64,000 nt of DNA from Bradyrhizobium nitroreducens (GTDB taxonomy: Bacteria; Pseudomonadota; Alphaproteobacteria; Rhizobiales; Xanthobacteraceae): assembly GCF_002776695.1 (NCBI RefSeq), contig NZ_LFJC01000003.1, positions 4,448,886-4,512,885 of the forward strand. The letters run 5' to 3'. The notes under the pieces were generated by a model. That model saw nothing but the letters and a program-made list of their open reading frames with translations. It made no database searches and was not told the DNA's origin. Every line of letters begins with the position of its first letter. The stretch's first letter is position 1. The position numbers and the translations under genes are program-made. This document shows, in pieces, positions 1-8,857 of this stretch.

Positions 1-1638
1 TCGCAGACGCCGGCCTCGACCCGTGACGTGCTGGCGGAGGCCGTGCTGAAGCGCCCCAAGGACAGCGTCCGCGTGCTGGTCGGCGACATCGGCGGCGGCT
101 TCGGCCAGAAGACCAACCTCTATCCCGAGGACGGCATCGTCGCCTATGCCGCGACCAAGCTGAGCAAGAAGATCCGCTGGCGCGGCGACCGCACCGACGA
201 GTTCGTCGGCGGTACCCATGGCCGCGACTTGACCTCGACCGCCTCCTTCGCGCTCGACGAGAAGGGCAAGGTGCTGGCCTATCGCGTCAAGTCGATCGGC
301 TGCACCGGCGCCTATTCTTCGGGCGCGGCGAACATCATTCCGCTGGTGCTCGGGCCGTTCGTGCAGACCGGCGTCTACGATCTGCCGCTGGTGCATTTCG
401 AGGTGAAGTCGGTGATGACCCACACCGCGCCGGTCGGCGCCTATCGCGGCGCGGGTCGCCCGGAGGCGGTGTTCATCGTCGAGCGTCTGTTTGACGCTGC
501 TGCCCGAAAAATCGGCATGGATCCGCGCGCCATCCGCAAAGCCAATTACATCAAGCCGGCGCAGCTGCCCTACACCAACGCCGCCGGGCAGGTCTACGAT
601 TCCGGCGCCTTCGCGCACATGCTCGACCGCGCCGTGAAGCTCGCCGACTGGGACGGCTTTGCCGCGCGCAAGAAGGCCGCGAAGAAGAAGGGCCTGCTCT
701 ACGGCCGGGGTCTCACCTCCTACATCGAATGGACCGGCGGCCGCGCCCACACCGAGAAGGTCAGCCTGCACGCGACCTCGCAAGGCCGCGTCGTGCTGCA
801 TTCCGGCACCATGGCGATGGGGCAGGGGCTGCAGACGACGTATACCCAGATGATCTCCGACACGCTGGGCATCCCCATGGACAAGATCGACGTCGTCCAG
901 GGCGACACCGATCTCGCCATGGGCTTCGGCAGCGTGGGCTCGCGCTCGCTGTTCGTCGGCGGCACGGCGGTCGCGGTCTCCTCCAACGACCTGATCCAGA
1001 AGGCGCGCGAGAAGGCGGCCAACGTGCTGGAGACTTCGGTCGAGGACATCGAGTATCAGGGCGGCATGCTCACCGTGGTCGGCACCGACCGCCGCATCAG
1101 CCTGTTCGATCTCGCCGAGAAGGAAGGCGGCGCCAAGCTCAGCGTCGATTCCGAAGGCGAGGTGGACGGTCCGAGCTGGCCGAACGGCACCCATATCTGC
1201 GAGGTCGAGATCGATCCGGAGACCGGCGTTTCCAAGGTCGTGCGCTACACCACGGTCGACGACGTCGGCGTCGCCGTGAACCCGATGCTGGTCACCGGCC
1301 AGATCCATGGCGGCGTCGCGCAGGGCATCGGCCAGGCGCTGTATGAGGGCGTGTCCTACGACGCCGACGGCCAGCTGCTGACCGCGAGCTACCAGGACTA
1401 TTGCATCCCCCGCGCCGACGACGTGCCGCCGATCGTGGTGACGCTGGATGATTCCGCGCCCTGCCGCACCAATCCGCTCGGCGCAAAAGGCTGCGGCGAA
1501 TCCGGCGCGATCGGCGGTCCGCCCTGCGTCACCAACGGCGTGATGGACGCACTCGCCGAGCTCGGCATCACCCAGCTCAACACGCCGCTGACGCCGCAGA
1601 AGATCTGGCAGGCGATCAGGGACGCGAAGGCGGGTTAA
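1..1638 (+). CDS. Molybdopterin-binding large subunit of a xanthine dehydrogenase / CoxL-family hydroxylase (5' end cut off)
   Basis: The reading frame is open from base 1, so the gene starts outside the window and about 545 C-terminal residues are visible. The family binds molybdopterin cytosine dinucleotide and hydroxylates or oxidises its substrate together with a FAD subunit and a 2Fe-2S subunit. Visible motifs are GGGFGQK near the start, GAYRGAGRPEA in the middle, and GCGESGAIGGPP near the C terminus, where the Glu is the usual catalytic base. True form I CO dehydrogenases carry AYRCSFR at the active-site loop; this protein has AYRGAGR, so it is the CoxL-like type of unknown substrate. 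The medium and small subunits are not in view. The next gene is on the opposite strand and a palindromic repeat follows the stop. Confidence 0.9.
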   Translation, partial: SQTPASTRDVLAEAVLKRPKDSVRVLVGDIGGGFGQKTNLYPEDGIVAYAATKLSKKIRWRGDRTDEFVGGTHGRDLTSTASFALDEKGKVLAYRVKSIGCTGAYSSGAANIIPLVLGPFVQTGVYDLPLVHFEVKSVMTHTAPVGAYRGAGRPEAVFIVERLFDAAARKIGMDPRAIRKANYIKPAQLPYTNAAGQVYDSGAFAHMLDRAVKLADWDGFAARKKAAKKKGLLYGRGLTSYIEWTGGRAHTEKVSLHATSQGRVVLHSGTMAMGQGLQTTYTQMISDTLGIPMDKIDVVQGDTDLAMGFGSVGSRSLFVGGTAVAVSSNDLIQKAREKAANVLETSVEDIEYQGGMLTVVGTDRRISLFDLAEKEGGAKLSVDSEGEVDGPSWPNGTHICEVEIDPETGVSKVVRYTTVDDVGVAVNPMLVTGQIHGGVAQGIGQALYEGVSYDADGQLLTASYQDYCIPRADDVPPIVVTLDDSAPCRTNPLGAKGCGESGAIGGPPCVTNGVMDALAELGITQLNTPLTPQKIWQAIRDAKAG

Positions 1639-1670
1639 CGCTCATTGTTGCGCTGGCTGGGACGACAAAC

Positions 1671-1763
1671 TCCGCTGTCGTCCCGGACCAGCGCGCCCCA
1701 AAATCATTGCTGCGGAGTATGGGTCCCGGATCTGCGCTTACGCTTGTCCGGGACGACAGCGGA
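1671..1763. repeat. Palindromic intergenic repeat, family E
   Basis: The element is bounded by a 16-base perfect inverted repeat: TCCGCTGTCGTCCCGG at 1671-1686 and its complement at 1748-1763. The centre carries the text CCCAAAATCATTGCTGCGGA and a GGGTCCCGGATC motif. A longer relative lies at 20778-20940. It sits between two converging genes and could form a hairpin in either transcript. Confidence 0.85.
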
Positions 1764-1779
1764 GTGCGGGCTACCGGAG

Positions 1780-2976
1780 TCAAATCCCCAGCATCATCTT
1801 CGCGATGATATCGCGCTGGATCTCCGAGGTGCCGCCGAAGATGGTGTAGGCGCGGCCGTTGAGATATTCCGGCACCACCGTCAGCATCTCCTCAGGCGTC
1901 GCCGGCTCGTGGTTGAGCTTGTAGAGCGGGCGCATCGGCTCGACGGCGAGCGCGTCGTGGCCGATCACGTCGACGCCTAAGCGCGTCACGGCCTGGCGGA
2001 TTTCGCTGTTGCGCAGCTTCAGGATCGACGACACCGCGCCGGGGTTCTGTCCGGTCTGCAGCGCAGAGAGCACGCGCAGCTCGGTCATCTCCAGCGCGTC
2101 GATGTCGACCTCGACCTCGGAGATGCGCGCGGCGATGTCAGGGCTGTCGATGGCGCGGCCCGTCAGGTCGGACTCGGCAAGATCCGCAATCGCCTTCAGC
2201 CCCTCGCGCAGCTTGGCTGACGCAATCCCCGAGCCGCGCTCGAACTCGAGCAGATATTTGCCGTAGGTCCAGCCCTTGCCCTCCTCACCGACGCGGTTGG
2301 CGACGGGTACGCGGACGTCGTCGAAGAACACCTGGTTGACCTCGTGGTCGCCGCCGATGGTGAGGATCGGGCGCGTCGTGATACCCGGCGTCTTCATGTC
2401 GATCAGGATGAAGCTGATGCCGTCCTGCTGCCGCGGCCCGTCGTTGGTGCGCACCAGCGCGAACATGCGGTTGGCGTGGTGGGCATGCGTGGTCCAGATC
2501 TTGGTGCCGTTGATGATGTAGTCGTCGCCGTCGCGCACCGCGCGCGTCTTCAGCGAGGAGAGATCGGAGCCGGAGCCCGGCTCGGAATAGCCCTGGCACC
2601 AATAGTCCTCGCCGGAGAGGATTCGCGGCAGGTAGAAGTTCTTCTGCTCCGGCGAGCCGAAGCCGATGATGACGGGCCCGACCATCTTCACGCCCATCAC
2701 GTTGACATTGGGCACGCCGGCCCGCGCGCATTCGGTCTCGAAGATCCAGCGCTGCGCCGGCGTCCAGGCCGGGCCGCCGTATTCGACCGGCCAGCCCGGC
2801 GCGCCCCAGCCGTTGGCGTGCAGCGCGCGCTGCCAGGCCATGCCGATATCAGGGTCGGAGAACACCGATGGCGTCAGCGCAGTCGCGCGCTTCATCTCCT
2901 CGGTGAGATTCCGGGCGATGAAGCTGCGCACCTCACTCTGGAAGGCACGCTCCTCGGCATTGAATGACAGGTCCAT
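1780..2976 (-). CDS. Acyl-CoA dehydrogenase, likely alpha-like partner of a pair
   Basis: This 398-residue protein is a full-length FAD-dependent acyl-CoA dehydrogenase that would introduce an alpha-beta double bond into an acyl-CoA. Family signatures include CQGYSEPGSGSDLSSLKT (flavin-contacting loop), the INGTKIWTTHAHHANRMF segment, and a C-terminal IFGGTSEIQRDII helix. In many family members the catalytic Glu lies in a YEGT motif in this last segment; here the position reads Gly (FGGT). The gene is last in a minus-strand operon of enoyl-CoA hydratase, acyl-CoA dehydrogenase and this gene, 15 bases after its partner. Adjacent dissimilar dehydrogenases of this kind form mixed tetramers in steroid side-chain degradation. 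Whether that applies here is inference, and the substrate is unknown. Confidence 0.9.
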   Translation of the reverse strand: MDLSFNAEERAFQSEVRSFIARNLTEEMKRATALTPSVFSDPDIGMAWQRALHANGWGAPGWPVEYGGPAWTPAQRWIFETECARAGVPNVNVMGVKMVGPVIIGFGSPEQKNFYLPRILSGEDYWCQGYSEPGSGSDLSSLKTRAVRDGDDYIINGTKIWTTHAHHANRMFALVRTNDGPRQQDGISFILIDMKTPGITTRPILTIGGDHEVNQVFFDDVRVPVANRVGEEGKGWTYGKYLLEFERGSGIASAKLREGLKAIADLAESDLTGRAIDSPDIAARISEVEVDIDALEMTELRVLSALQTGQNPGAVSSILKLRNSEIRQAVTRLGVDVIGHDALAVEPMRPLYKLNHEPATPEEMLTVVPEYLNGRAYTIFGGTSEIQRDIIAKMMLGI

Positions 2977-2991
2977 GAGGCTCTCCCGGTG

Positions 2992-4131
2992 TCAGGCTCT
3001 GCGGCCAAGCTCGGCGTGGCGGGCATAGTGATGCGCGCTGCCGCCGAACAGCGTGTCGAAGGCGACGAGGCGCTTGAAATAGGCGCCGACCTCCAGCTCC
3101 TCGGTGACGCCCATGCCGCCATGGAGCTGGATCGACTGCTCGCCGACGAAGCGGGCGCATTTGCCGATCTTGGCTTTCGCGCCCGACGCGGCCCGGGCCC
3201 GCTCGGTCGGCGGGCTGTCCACCTTGAGCGCCGCCCGCAGCGCCATCGAGCGCGCCTCATCGACCTGCATCGCCATGTCGGCGAGGCGGTGGCGGATCAC
3301 CTGGTTGGCGGAGAGCGGCCGGCCGAACTGCTTTCGGATCTTGGTGTAGTCGAGCGTGGTCTCCAGCAGCGTCTGCATGATGCCGACGGCTTCCGCGCCT
3401 AATGCGGCCATGGTGCGGTCGACGGCCCATTCGATCGCGGGCAGCGCGTCATGGCCGTCGCCGAGCAGCGCGTCTTCGGGCAGATGCACGTCGGCCAGCT
3501 CGAGGTTGCAGGCGCGTCCGCCGCCGAGGCGCGCGTAGTCCGACATCGCAAGGCCGTCCGCCGTCGCTGGCAGAACGAACAGACCGATCCGCCCTGATGG
3601 ACCGTGATGGTCGTGGATGAGCGCGGAGACGATGATCTCGTCAGCAGCGTGGCCGTCGAGCACCGCAATTTTGCTGCCGGAAAGACGCCAGCCTTGCGCG
3701 GTTTTGGTCGCTGACGTCGCGACCTTGGCGAGATCGAACCGCGCTGCGCGCTCGGAATGCGCGAAGGCGAGCTTCAGGGACCCGTCCGCTACTTTGGGCA
3801 GGCTTGCCTGCTTCTGCTCGGTCGTGCCGCATCTGGCGATCAGCCCGGCTCCCAGCACCACGGTCGCGACATAGGGCTCGGACACCAGTCCGCGGCCGAA
3901 GGCTTCCATCAGGATGCCGATGTCGATCGCGCCGCCGCCGAGCCCGTCGAACTCCTCAGGGATAGGCAGCGCCAGCCAGCCGAGCTCGGCGAACTGCTTC
4001 CACACCGCAGGGCTGAAGCCCAGCGGATCGTTCGCCATCTTGCGGCGGTGATCGGCATCGTAGCTGCCGGCCACGAAACGCTCCGCGCTCTCGCGCAGCA
4101 GCTTCTGCTCGTCACTGAGATTGAGGTCCAT
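2992..4131 (-). CDS. Acyl-CoA dehydrogenase, likely beta-like partner of a pair
   Basis: This 379-residue protein has the three-domain acyl-CoA dehydrogenase layout. The N-terminal helical domain contains LGWLALPIPEEFDGLGGG. The C-terminal domain contains IRKQFGRPLSANQVIRH and QLHGGMGVTEELEVGAYFKR, which are typical flavin and dimer contacts. The last segment reads FDTLFGGSAHHYARHAELG, so the usual YEGT catalytic Glu is missing here as well. The middle domain is shorter and less canonical than in the downstream partner, as is common for the second subunit of heteromeric dehydrogenases. The stop lies 15 bases before the start of the partner gene, and the start lies 4 bases after the stop of the hydratase gene. 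Translation of the three genes is therefore probably coupled. Confidence 0.88.
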   Translation of the reverse strand: MDLNLSDEQKLLRESAERFVAGSYDADHRRKMANDPLGFSPAVWKQFAELGWLALPIPEEFDGLGGGAIDIGILMEAFGRGLVSEPYVATVVLGAGLIARCGTTEQKQASLPKVADGSLKLAFAHSERAARFDLAKVATSATKTAQGWRLSGSKIAVLDGHAADEIIVSALIHDHHGPSGRIGLFVLPATADGLAMSDYARLGGGRACNLELADVHLPEDALLGDGHDALPAIEWAVDRTMAALGAEAVGIMQTLLETTLDYTKIRKQFGRPLSANQVIRHRLADMAMQVDEARSMALRAALKVDSPPTERARAASGAKAKIGKCARFVGEQSIQLHGGMGVTEELEVGAYFKRLVAFDTLFGGSAHHYARHAELGRRA

Positions 4132-4135
4132 GGTT

Positions 4136-4990
4136 CTACTCCGCGGCCGCCGGCGGCTTGCGCACGGAGGGATGCAGGCCGGATGGATCGACGATCATGC
4201 CGAACTCCTGAAGATTATGGGCGTGACAGAGCTGATGCAGCGCAAAGGCCTGGTCGATCGCGGCGGGCTGGCCCATCACGTCGACCGAGCGGTTCACCGC
4301 CTCCTTGGTCATCTTCAGCGCGAAGGACGGCTTTGCCGCGATTCGTCGCGCCAGCTCCAGCACGCGCGATGATAGTTCCGCGCGCGGCACGACCTGATTG
4401 ACCATGCCGAGCCGGTGCGCCTGCTCGGCGCTCCAGTTGTCGGCGGTGAACAGGAACTCCTTAGCCTTGCGCGGGCCGAGCTCCCAGGGATGCACGAACC
4501 ATTCGACGCCGCAGACGCCCATGGTGACGACGGGGTCGCAGAATTGCGCGTCGTCGCTGGCGACGATGAGGTCGCAGGCCCAGGCCAGCATCAGCCCGCC
4601 GGCGATGCACTTGCCGTGGATTTCGGCGATCGTCGGCTTGGCGAGATTGCGCCAGCGCCGCGTGATCTGGAGATAAATTTCCTGCTCGCGCGCGAAGCGG
4701 CCATGGGCATTCGGTTCGGCGAAACCGCCCCAATGTCCGATCGGCGGAAAGTCGACGCCGGCGGCGTTCTTGCCGCCGGGACGCAGGTCATGGCCGGAGG
4801 AGAAATGCGGGCCGTTGCCGGCGAGGATGATCACCTTGACCGCATCGTCCTGCACCGCCGCATCGAAGGCAGCGTTGAGGTCGTAGGTCATCTGCAGGTT
4901 CTGCGCGTTCCGCGCCTCGGGCCGGTTCATCACGATCCGGGTGATCGCGGGCTCGGGCCGTTCCACGAGGATGGTCTCGAACGAGGTCAT
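4136..4990 (-). CDS. Enoyl-CoA hydratase/isomerase family protein
   Basis: This 284-residue crotonase-fold protein probably hydrates the enoyl-CoA made by the two downstream dehydrogenases. The oxyanion-hole segments are visible as GNGPHFSSGHDL and IHGKCIAGGLMLAWACDLIVA. The C-terminal part has the usual SFALKMTKEAVNRS helix. The ATG at 4990 is chosen because it follows AGGGGGAAA at a good distance; an in-frame ATG 18 bases upstream lacks such a site. In the second active-site region the text VTMGVCGVEWFVHP replaces the common acidic catalytic residue, so hydration itself is not certain and another crotonase reaction is possible. It is the first gene of the operon. Confidence 0.88.
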   Translation of the reverse strand: MTSFETILVERPEPAITRIVMNRPEARNAQNLQMTYDLNAAFDAAVQDDAVKVIILAGNGPHFSSGHDLRPGGKNAAGVDFPPIGHWGGFAEPNAHGRFAREQEIYLQITRRWRNLAKPTIAEIHGKCIAGGLMLAWACDLIVASDDAQFCDPVVTMGVCGVEWFVHPWELGPRKAKEFLFTADNWSAEQAHRLGMVNQVVPRAELSSRVLELARRIAAKPSFALKMTKEAVNRSVDVMGQPAAIDQAFALHQLCHAHNLQEFGMIVDPSGLHPSVRKPPAAAE

Positions 4991-5167
4991 CGCGTTTCCC
5001 CCTGGCATTCCGTCTTATTGTTTCGCCAAGTTGACTATGTCGGTCAGGGATAGGCAAGAGGCTTGCGTCAGTCGGCTGCTTTTCGCGCCTTGAGAGCGAT
5101 GCAAGACGTCTGGCGTCTTGCGGGTCCGATCTGGTAGTTTGTGCCGGATTCCACCGGGAGAAATTTA

Positions 5168-5776
5168 ATGCGCAAGATCCTGACCGTGCTGGCGGCGCTG
5201 GCCTCGCTGAGCCTCACCAATTGCGGCTACAACGCGATCCAGAGCGAGGACGAGCAGATCAAGGCGAACTGGTCCGAGGTCGTGAACCAGTATCAGCGCC
5301 GCGCCGACCTCGTGCCCAATCTCGTCAATTCGGTGAAGGGCTTTGCCCAGCAGGAGAAGGACGTGCTGCTCGGCGTCACCAATGCCCGCGCCAAGGTCGG
5401 CAGCATCCAGGCGACGCCCGAGGTGTTGAACGATCCGGCCGCCTTCCAGAAGTTCCAGGCCGCCCAGGGCGAGCTCTCCAGCGCGCTGTCGCGGCTGCTG
5501 GTGGTGACCGAAAACTATCCGCAGCTCAAGTCGGACGCCCTGTTCAAGGATCTGATGTCGCAGCTCGAGGGCACCGAGAACCGCATCACGGTAGCGCGCA
5601 ACCGCTACATCAAGTCGGTGCAGGACTACAACGTCACCATCCGCTCGTTCCCGAGCAACCTCACCGCGATGGTGTTCGGCTACAAGGAGAAGCCGAACTT
5701 CTCGGTGGCGAACGAGAAGGAGATCTCGACCGCGCCGAAGGTCGATTTCAATCCGGCGCCAGCGCCGTCGAAGTAA
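5168..5776 (+). CDS. lemA: LemA family protein
   Basis: This 202-residue protein has an N-terminal hydrophobic stretch (LTVLAALASLSLTNCGYN) that ends in a Cys at about residue 19, probably a lipoprotein or signal-anchor segment, although Asn before the Cys is unusual for a lipobox. It continues with the LemA signature: VVNQYQRRADLVPNLVN, then long helices, and TVARNRYIKSVQDYN. LemA proteins are helical-bundle envelope proteins without a settled biochemical role. The start is placed at the ATG after GGGAGA; the frame is open nine codons further upstream. It is followed by two TPM-domain genes on the same strand, the usual lemA neighbourhood. Confidence 0.92.
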   Translation: MRKILTVLAALASLSLTNCGYNAIQSEDEQIKANWSEVVNQYQRRADLVPNLVNSVKGFAQQEKDVLLGVTNARAKVGSIQATPEVLNDPAAFQKFQAAQGELSSALSRLLVVTENYPQLKSDALFKDLMSQLEGTENRITVARNRYIKSVQDYNVTIRSFPSNLTAMVFGYKEKPNFSVANEKEISTAPKVDFNPAPAPSK

Positions 5777-5817
5777 GTGCACGTCATTTCGCGAATGTGC
5801 TTCGCCCCACCCACGAC

Positions 5818-5920
5818 TGTCATTCCCCGCGAACGCGGGGAATCCAGTACGCCGCGGCTTCTCCGTATCCCGCTGGCGTCTCTGGAATACTGGATCGCCC
5901 GGTCAAGCCGGGCAATGACA
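5818..5920. repeat. Palindromic repeat, family F, overlapping the start of the next gene
   Basis: The block starts TGTCATTCCCCGCG and ends GCCGGGCAATGACA, which are imperfect inverted ends, with two internal small palindromes (CCCCGCGAACGCGGGG and CCCGGTCAAGCCGGG). Its last bases contain the ATG at 5915 that begins the most plausible signal peptide of the following TPM protein. I see no second full copy in this window. Confidence 0.8.
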
Positions 5921-6814
5921 CCGAGTGTGTGGTGCGCGGTCATCGTTGCAACGCTCCTCCTCGCCTTTGCCTTCCCCGCCTCCGCCGACGTCGCCGTGCC
6001 CCAGCTCACCGGCCGCGTCGTCGATCAGACCGGCACGCTCTCCAGCAGCGACATTGCGTCGCTGTCGCAGAAGCTGCGGGACTTCGAGACGCGCAAGGGC
6101 AGCCAGATCGCCGTGCTGATCGTGCCGACCACGCAGCCGGAGACGATCGAGCAATTCTCGATCCGTGTCGCGGAGGCCTGGAAGATCGGCCGCAGGAAGA
6201 TCGACGACGGCGCGATCCTCGTCGTCGCCAAGAGCGACCGGCATTTGCGCATCGAGGTCGGCTACGGCCTCGAAGGCGCGCTCACCGACGTCACCTCGCG
6301 GCGGATCATCGACGAAATCATCACGCCGAAATTCAGGAGCGGCGATTTCGCCGGCGGCATCTCGGACGGCGTCGATCGTATCATCAAGGTGATCGACGGC
6401 GAGCCGCTGCCGGTTCCCTCTCCAACCGTGAACTTCGGCAGTCTCGACGATCTCGCACCGCTCTTCATCGTCACGCTGTTCGTCTCGGTCGGCATCGGCG
6501 GCGCGTTCCGAGCCATGCTGGGACGGCTGCTCGGATCGCTGGTGACCGGGGGCATCATTGCGACGCTGACCTGGTTCATCCTCGGATCGTTCGGACTTGC
6601 CCTCGCGCTGGGTGGTCTCGGCTTCGTCATCGGATTCGTCGCCGATCTGTTTTCGGCGATCACGCCGGGTACCGGCCGCTCGCGCGGCGGCTCCTGGTCG
6701 AGCGGCTCTTCCTCGGGCGGCTGGAGCAGCGGATCGTCGAGCAGCAGTGACAGCGGCAGCTTCAGCGGCGGTGGCGGCAGTTTTGGCGGCGGCGGCGCCT
6801 CGGGGAGCTGGTAG
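5915..6814 (+). CDS. TPM-domain (YgcG-type) membrane protein
   Basis: From the ATG at 5915 the protein has about 299 residues. It has an N-terminal signal segment (VIVATLLLAFAFPASA), then a TPM domain starting VPQLTGRVVDQTGTLS and including IEVGYGLEGALTD, then two or three hydrophobic segments, and a Ser/Gly-rich tail ending GGGGSFGGGGASGSW. That architecture is standard for the family, which is exported and membrane-anchored and found beside lemA. The frame is open back to 5777, but those 46 residues come from a palindromic repeat and have no signal-peptide logic, so I reject them. A GTG at 5927 is another possible start. The role is probably envelope-related and is not established. Confidence 0.85.
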   Translation: MTPSVWCAVIVATLLLAFAFPASADVAVPQLTGRVVDQTGTLSSSDIASLSQKLRDFETRKGSQIAVLIVPTTQPETIEQFSIRVAEAWKIGRRKIDDGAILVVAKSDRHLRIEVGYGLEGALTDVTSRRIIDEIITPKFRSGDFAGGISDGVDRIIKVIDGEPLPVPSPTVNFGSLDDLAPLFIVTLFVSVGIGGAFRAMLGRLLGSLVTGGIIATLTWFILGSFGLALALGGLGFVIGFVADLFSAITPGTGRSRGGSWSSGSSSGGWSSGSSSSSDSGSFSGGGGSFGGGGASGSW

Positions 6815-6819
6815 CGGTC

Positions 6820-7317
6820 ATGAGCATCAAGCGCATTGCCAGACATCTCGTGCAGCATCATTGGCGGGCGAAGCAGATTTTTACGCCCGCCGTGCTCGCC
6901 CGCATCGAGCAGGCGATCAAGCGCGGCGAGGCCATTCATTCGGGCCAGGTCCGCTTCGTCGTCGAAGGCGCGCTCGACGGCGCGCCGCTGTTCCGCAACC
7001 AGCCGGCCCGCGAGCGCGCGCTCGACGTGTTCGCGCAACTGCGCATCTGGGATACCGCGCACAATAACGGCGTCCTGATCTATCTGCTGCTCGCCGACCG
7101 CGACGTCGAGATCGTCGCCGATCGCGGCATTCACGCCAAGGTCGGTGCCGGGGGCTGGGAGCGCATCTGCCGCGCGATGGAGACGGAGTTCAGGTCCGGC
7201 CAGTTCGAGCGCGGCGTGATCGACGGCATCGAAGCGGTGTCGGGCGAACTGGCGCGCCATTTTCCGCCGGCCGCATCGCATCCGAACGAGCTGCCGGATG
7301 CGCCGGTCGTGATGTGA
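6820..7317 (+). CDS. Second TPM-domain protein
   Basis: This 165-residue protein starts five bases after the previous stop and is probably translated with it. It matches the soluble TPM type: an N-terminal helix-rich part (RIEQAIKRGEAIHSGQVRF), then NNGVLIYLLLADRDVEIVAD, RGIHAKVG and a C-terminal helical segment. There is no signal peptide or membrane segment, unlike the preceding TPM protein. The three genes lemA, TPM-1 and TPM-2 form one plus-strand unit. Function is unknown beyond the family association. Confidence 0.85.
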   Translation: MSIKRIARHLVQHHWRAKQIFTPAVLARIEQAIKRGEAIHSGQVRFVVEGALDGAPLFRNQPARERALDVFAQLRIWDTAHNNGVLIYLLLADRDVEIVADRGIHAKVGAGGWERICRAMETEFRSGQFERGVIDGIEAVSGELARHFPPAASHPNELPDAPVVM

Positions 7318-7339
7318 ACGGAGCGCGCTTCGCGCCCTC

Positions 7340-7387
7340 CGTCATTGCGAGGAGGGACTCTGGATTGTTTCGTCGCGCGCAATGACG
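7340..7387. repeat. Short inverted repeat, family D
   Basis: The text begins GTCATTGCGAGGAGGGACTC and ends CGCGCGCAATGACGC, so the ends CGTCATTGCG and CGCAATGACG pair. Related copies are at 11437-11468 and 56836-56959. Confidence 0.75.
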
Positions 7388-7426
7388 CTGTTGGATCAGC
7401 GAGCCTAACTCTCTCACCGTCACCCT

Positions 7427-7550
7427 GAGGTGGCCGCTTCTTCAGCGGCCCTCGAAGGGCGACGGCCCGGCTGGAGCAACTCGGCCGTTCATGCTTCGAG
7501 GCTCCCGGCGTGCTGCTACGCACCGCGCCGCTCGCACCTCAGCATGACGG
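7427..7550. repeat. Palindromic repeat, family C, in the 7318-7760 gene-free stretch
   Basis: The ends read CCGTCACCCTGAGG and CCTCAGCATGACGG, with inner CCTCGAAGGGCGACGG and TTCGAGGCTCC blocks. Other family C copies are at 30055-30155, 34544-34690, 40021-40151 and 58745-58878. The rest of the 443-base gap (7551-7760) holds no gene that I can see. It is the leader of the next gene and is noticeably AT-richer near 7600-7740. Confidence 0.8.
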
Positions 7551-7760
7551 GTTGAGGGGCGCGCCGTGTGTCAGGCATTCCGCCGCCGTTCATCTTGCCC
7601 CGGTTACAAATTGTTTCACGCCCGCCACACCGGTTCCATCTTCCCGGCTCAATTCAGCCCCTGATGACTTCCTAAAATTTCGGTAAGCGGGTCCTCAGGT
7701 AAGGATTTCGCAAGCAATGAAAGTTACCAAAAGGTCAACCCAGACTGGAGTATTTGAGCC

Positions 7761-8765
7761 GTGAGCGAACCAATGCCCGAGCAGGCTGCCCAGGACACCG
7801 GCGTCGTCGAAGCTGCTGCGACCGCGCCGCAGGCCGTCGAGGCCGCTGGGATCGAGGCTCCCTCGATTGCGCCGGACCATGAGGCGCCGCCCAAACCTGA
7901 TCCGGTCAAGCCTGACCCGATCAAGGTCGAGCCGCCAAAAATCGAAGCATCCCGGATCGAGGTGCCGAAGCTCGAAGCCAAAGCCGAAACCAAGCCCGAG
8001 CCGAAGCCCGGCAAGCTGATCGTCATGGCGCCCTCGGACCGCTCTTGGGACCGCGAGGATTTTTCCCCGCATGTGAAGGCGGAAGAGCCGCGCGAGACCG
8101 GCAAGCGCCGCCTGTCGGCGATGGCCGCGGTGGTGGCGATCGCGGCGAGCGTCGGCGCGATCAGCGGCGCGCTTGCAACGGCCGGCATGATGCGCTTCGC
8201 AGCCCCTGCCCAGGCGCCGATGCAGGTCGCCGACACCAGCGCGCTCGATGCTTCGGTTGCCCGGATCGATGCCGACCTCGTCGCGCTCAAGGCCAATGTC
8301 GAGCACAGCTCGAAGACCGGCATCAATCAGTTCAACCGGGCCAATGATCGTCTCGACAAGCTCGAGAAGGCGCAGGCCGAGCCGATGGCCAGGATCGCAA
8401 AGCTGTCCGAGACCGTCGACAAGCTCCGCGCCGCGCCGCCCGCCGCTCCCGCGCAGGCCGCCGCGGCAGCGCCGGCAAAGGAGACCACCGGCTCGATTGC
8501 GCCTGCCCAGCAGGTTGCGACCGCTGCCGCGGCACCGGCCCCAGTGGCCGCCGCCCCCAAGACCGAGGTCGGCCGTATGCCGACGATCGAAGGCTGGCGG
8601 CTGCGCAATGCCGCCAATGGCGGTGCGCTGATCGAGGGCCGAGACGGCCTCTACGAGGTCTATCCCGGCGATCCCATCCCCGGCGTCGGCCGTGTCGACG
8701 CGATCCGCCGCCAGGATGGCCGCTGGGTCGTCGTCACCAGCAAGGGGCTGATCGTCTCGCGCTGA
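7761..8765 (+). CDS. Proline-rich single-pass membrane protein of unknown function
   Basis: I do not recognise a named family. The 334-residue protein has an acidic, Ala/Pro-rich cytoplasmic N-terminal third with repeated short PKxEP-like units (for example PKPDPVKPDPIKVEPPK). One membrane segment follows near residues 118-140 (LSAMAAVVAIAASVGAISGA), then a helical stretch (DADLVALKANVEHSS) likely to be coiled coil, an Ala/Pro linker, and a compact C-terminal domain with VGRMPTIEGWRLR and PGDPIPGVGRVDAI. The end looks like a small periplasmic beta domain. The GTG start follows CTGGAG by ten bases; an ATG four codons in is the alternative. A clear terminator follows the gene. Confidence 0.75.
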   Translation: MSEPMPEQAAQDTGVVEAAATAPQAVEAAGIEAPSIAPDHEAPPKPDPVKPDPIKVEPPKIEASRIEVPKLEAKAETKPEPKPGKLIVMAPSDRSWDREDFSPHVKAEEPRETGKRRLSAMAAVVAIAASVGAISGALATAGMMRFAAPAQAPMQVADTSALDASVARIDADLVALKANVEHSSKTGINQFNRANDRLDKLEKAQAEPMARIAKLSETVDKLRAAPPAAPAQAAAAAPAKETTGSIAPAQQVATAAAAPAPVAAAPKTEVGRMPTIEGWRLRNAANGGALIEGRDGLYEVYPGDPIPGVGRVDAIRRQDGRWVVVTSKGLIVSR

Positions 8766-8788
8766 GCGGCCCAGATACGAATTTCGAG

Positions 8789-8824
8789 AGGCGCTTCACC
8801 ACCATGTGAAGCGCCTTTCTGCTT
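8789..8824 (+). terminator. Rho-independent terminator
   Basis: A perfect 10-base stem, AGGCGCTTCA and TGAAGCGCCT, encloses an 8-base loop and is followed by TTTCTGCTT. It lies 24 bases after the stop of the preceding plus-strand gene. Confidence 0.75.
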
Positions 8825-8857
8825 GAATAGGCCGGCCACCGCGGTGTTACCTCAGGC

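Noticed and set aside
1..1638. Aerobic CO dehydrogenase large subunit
   Set aside because: The active-site loop is AYRGAGR, not AYRCSFR of form I CO dehydrogenase, so the CO-specific name is not justified.
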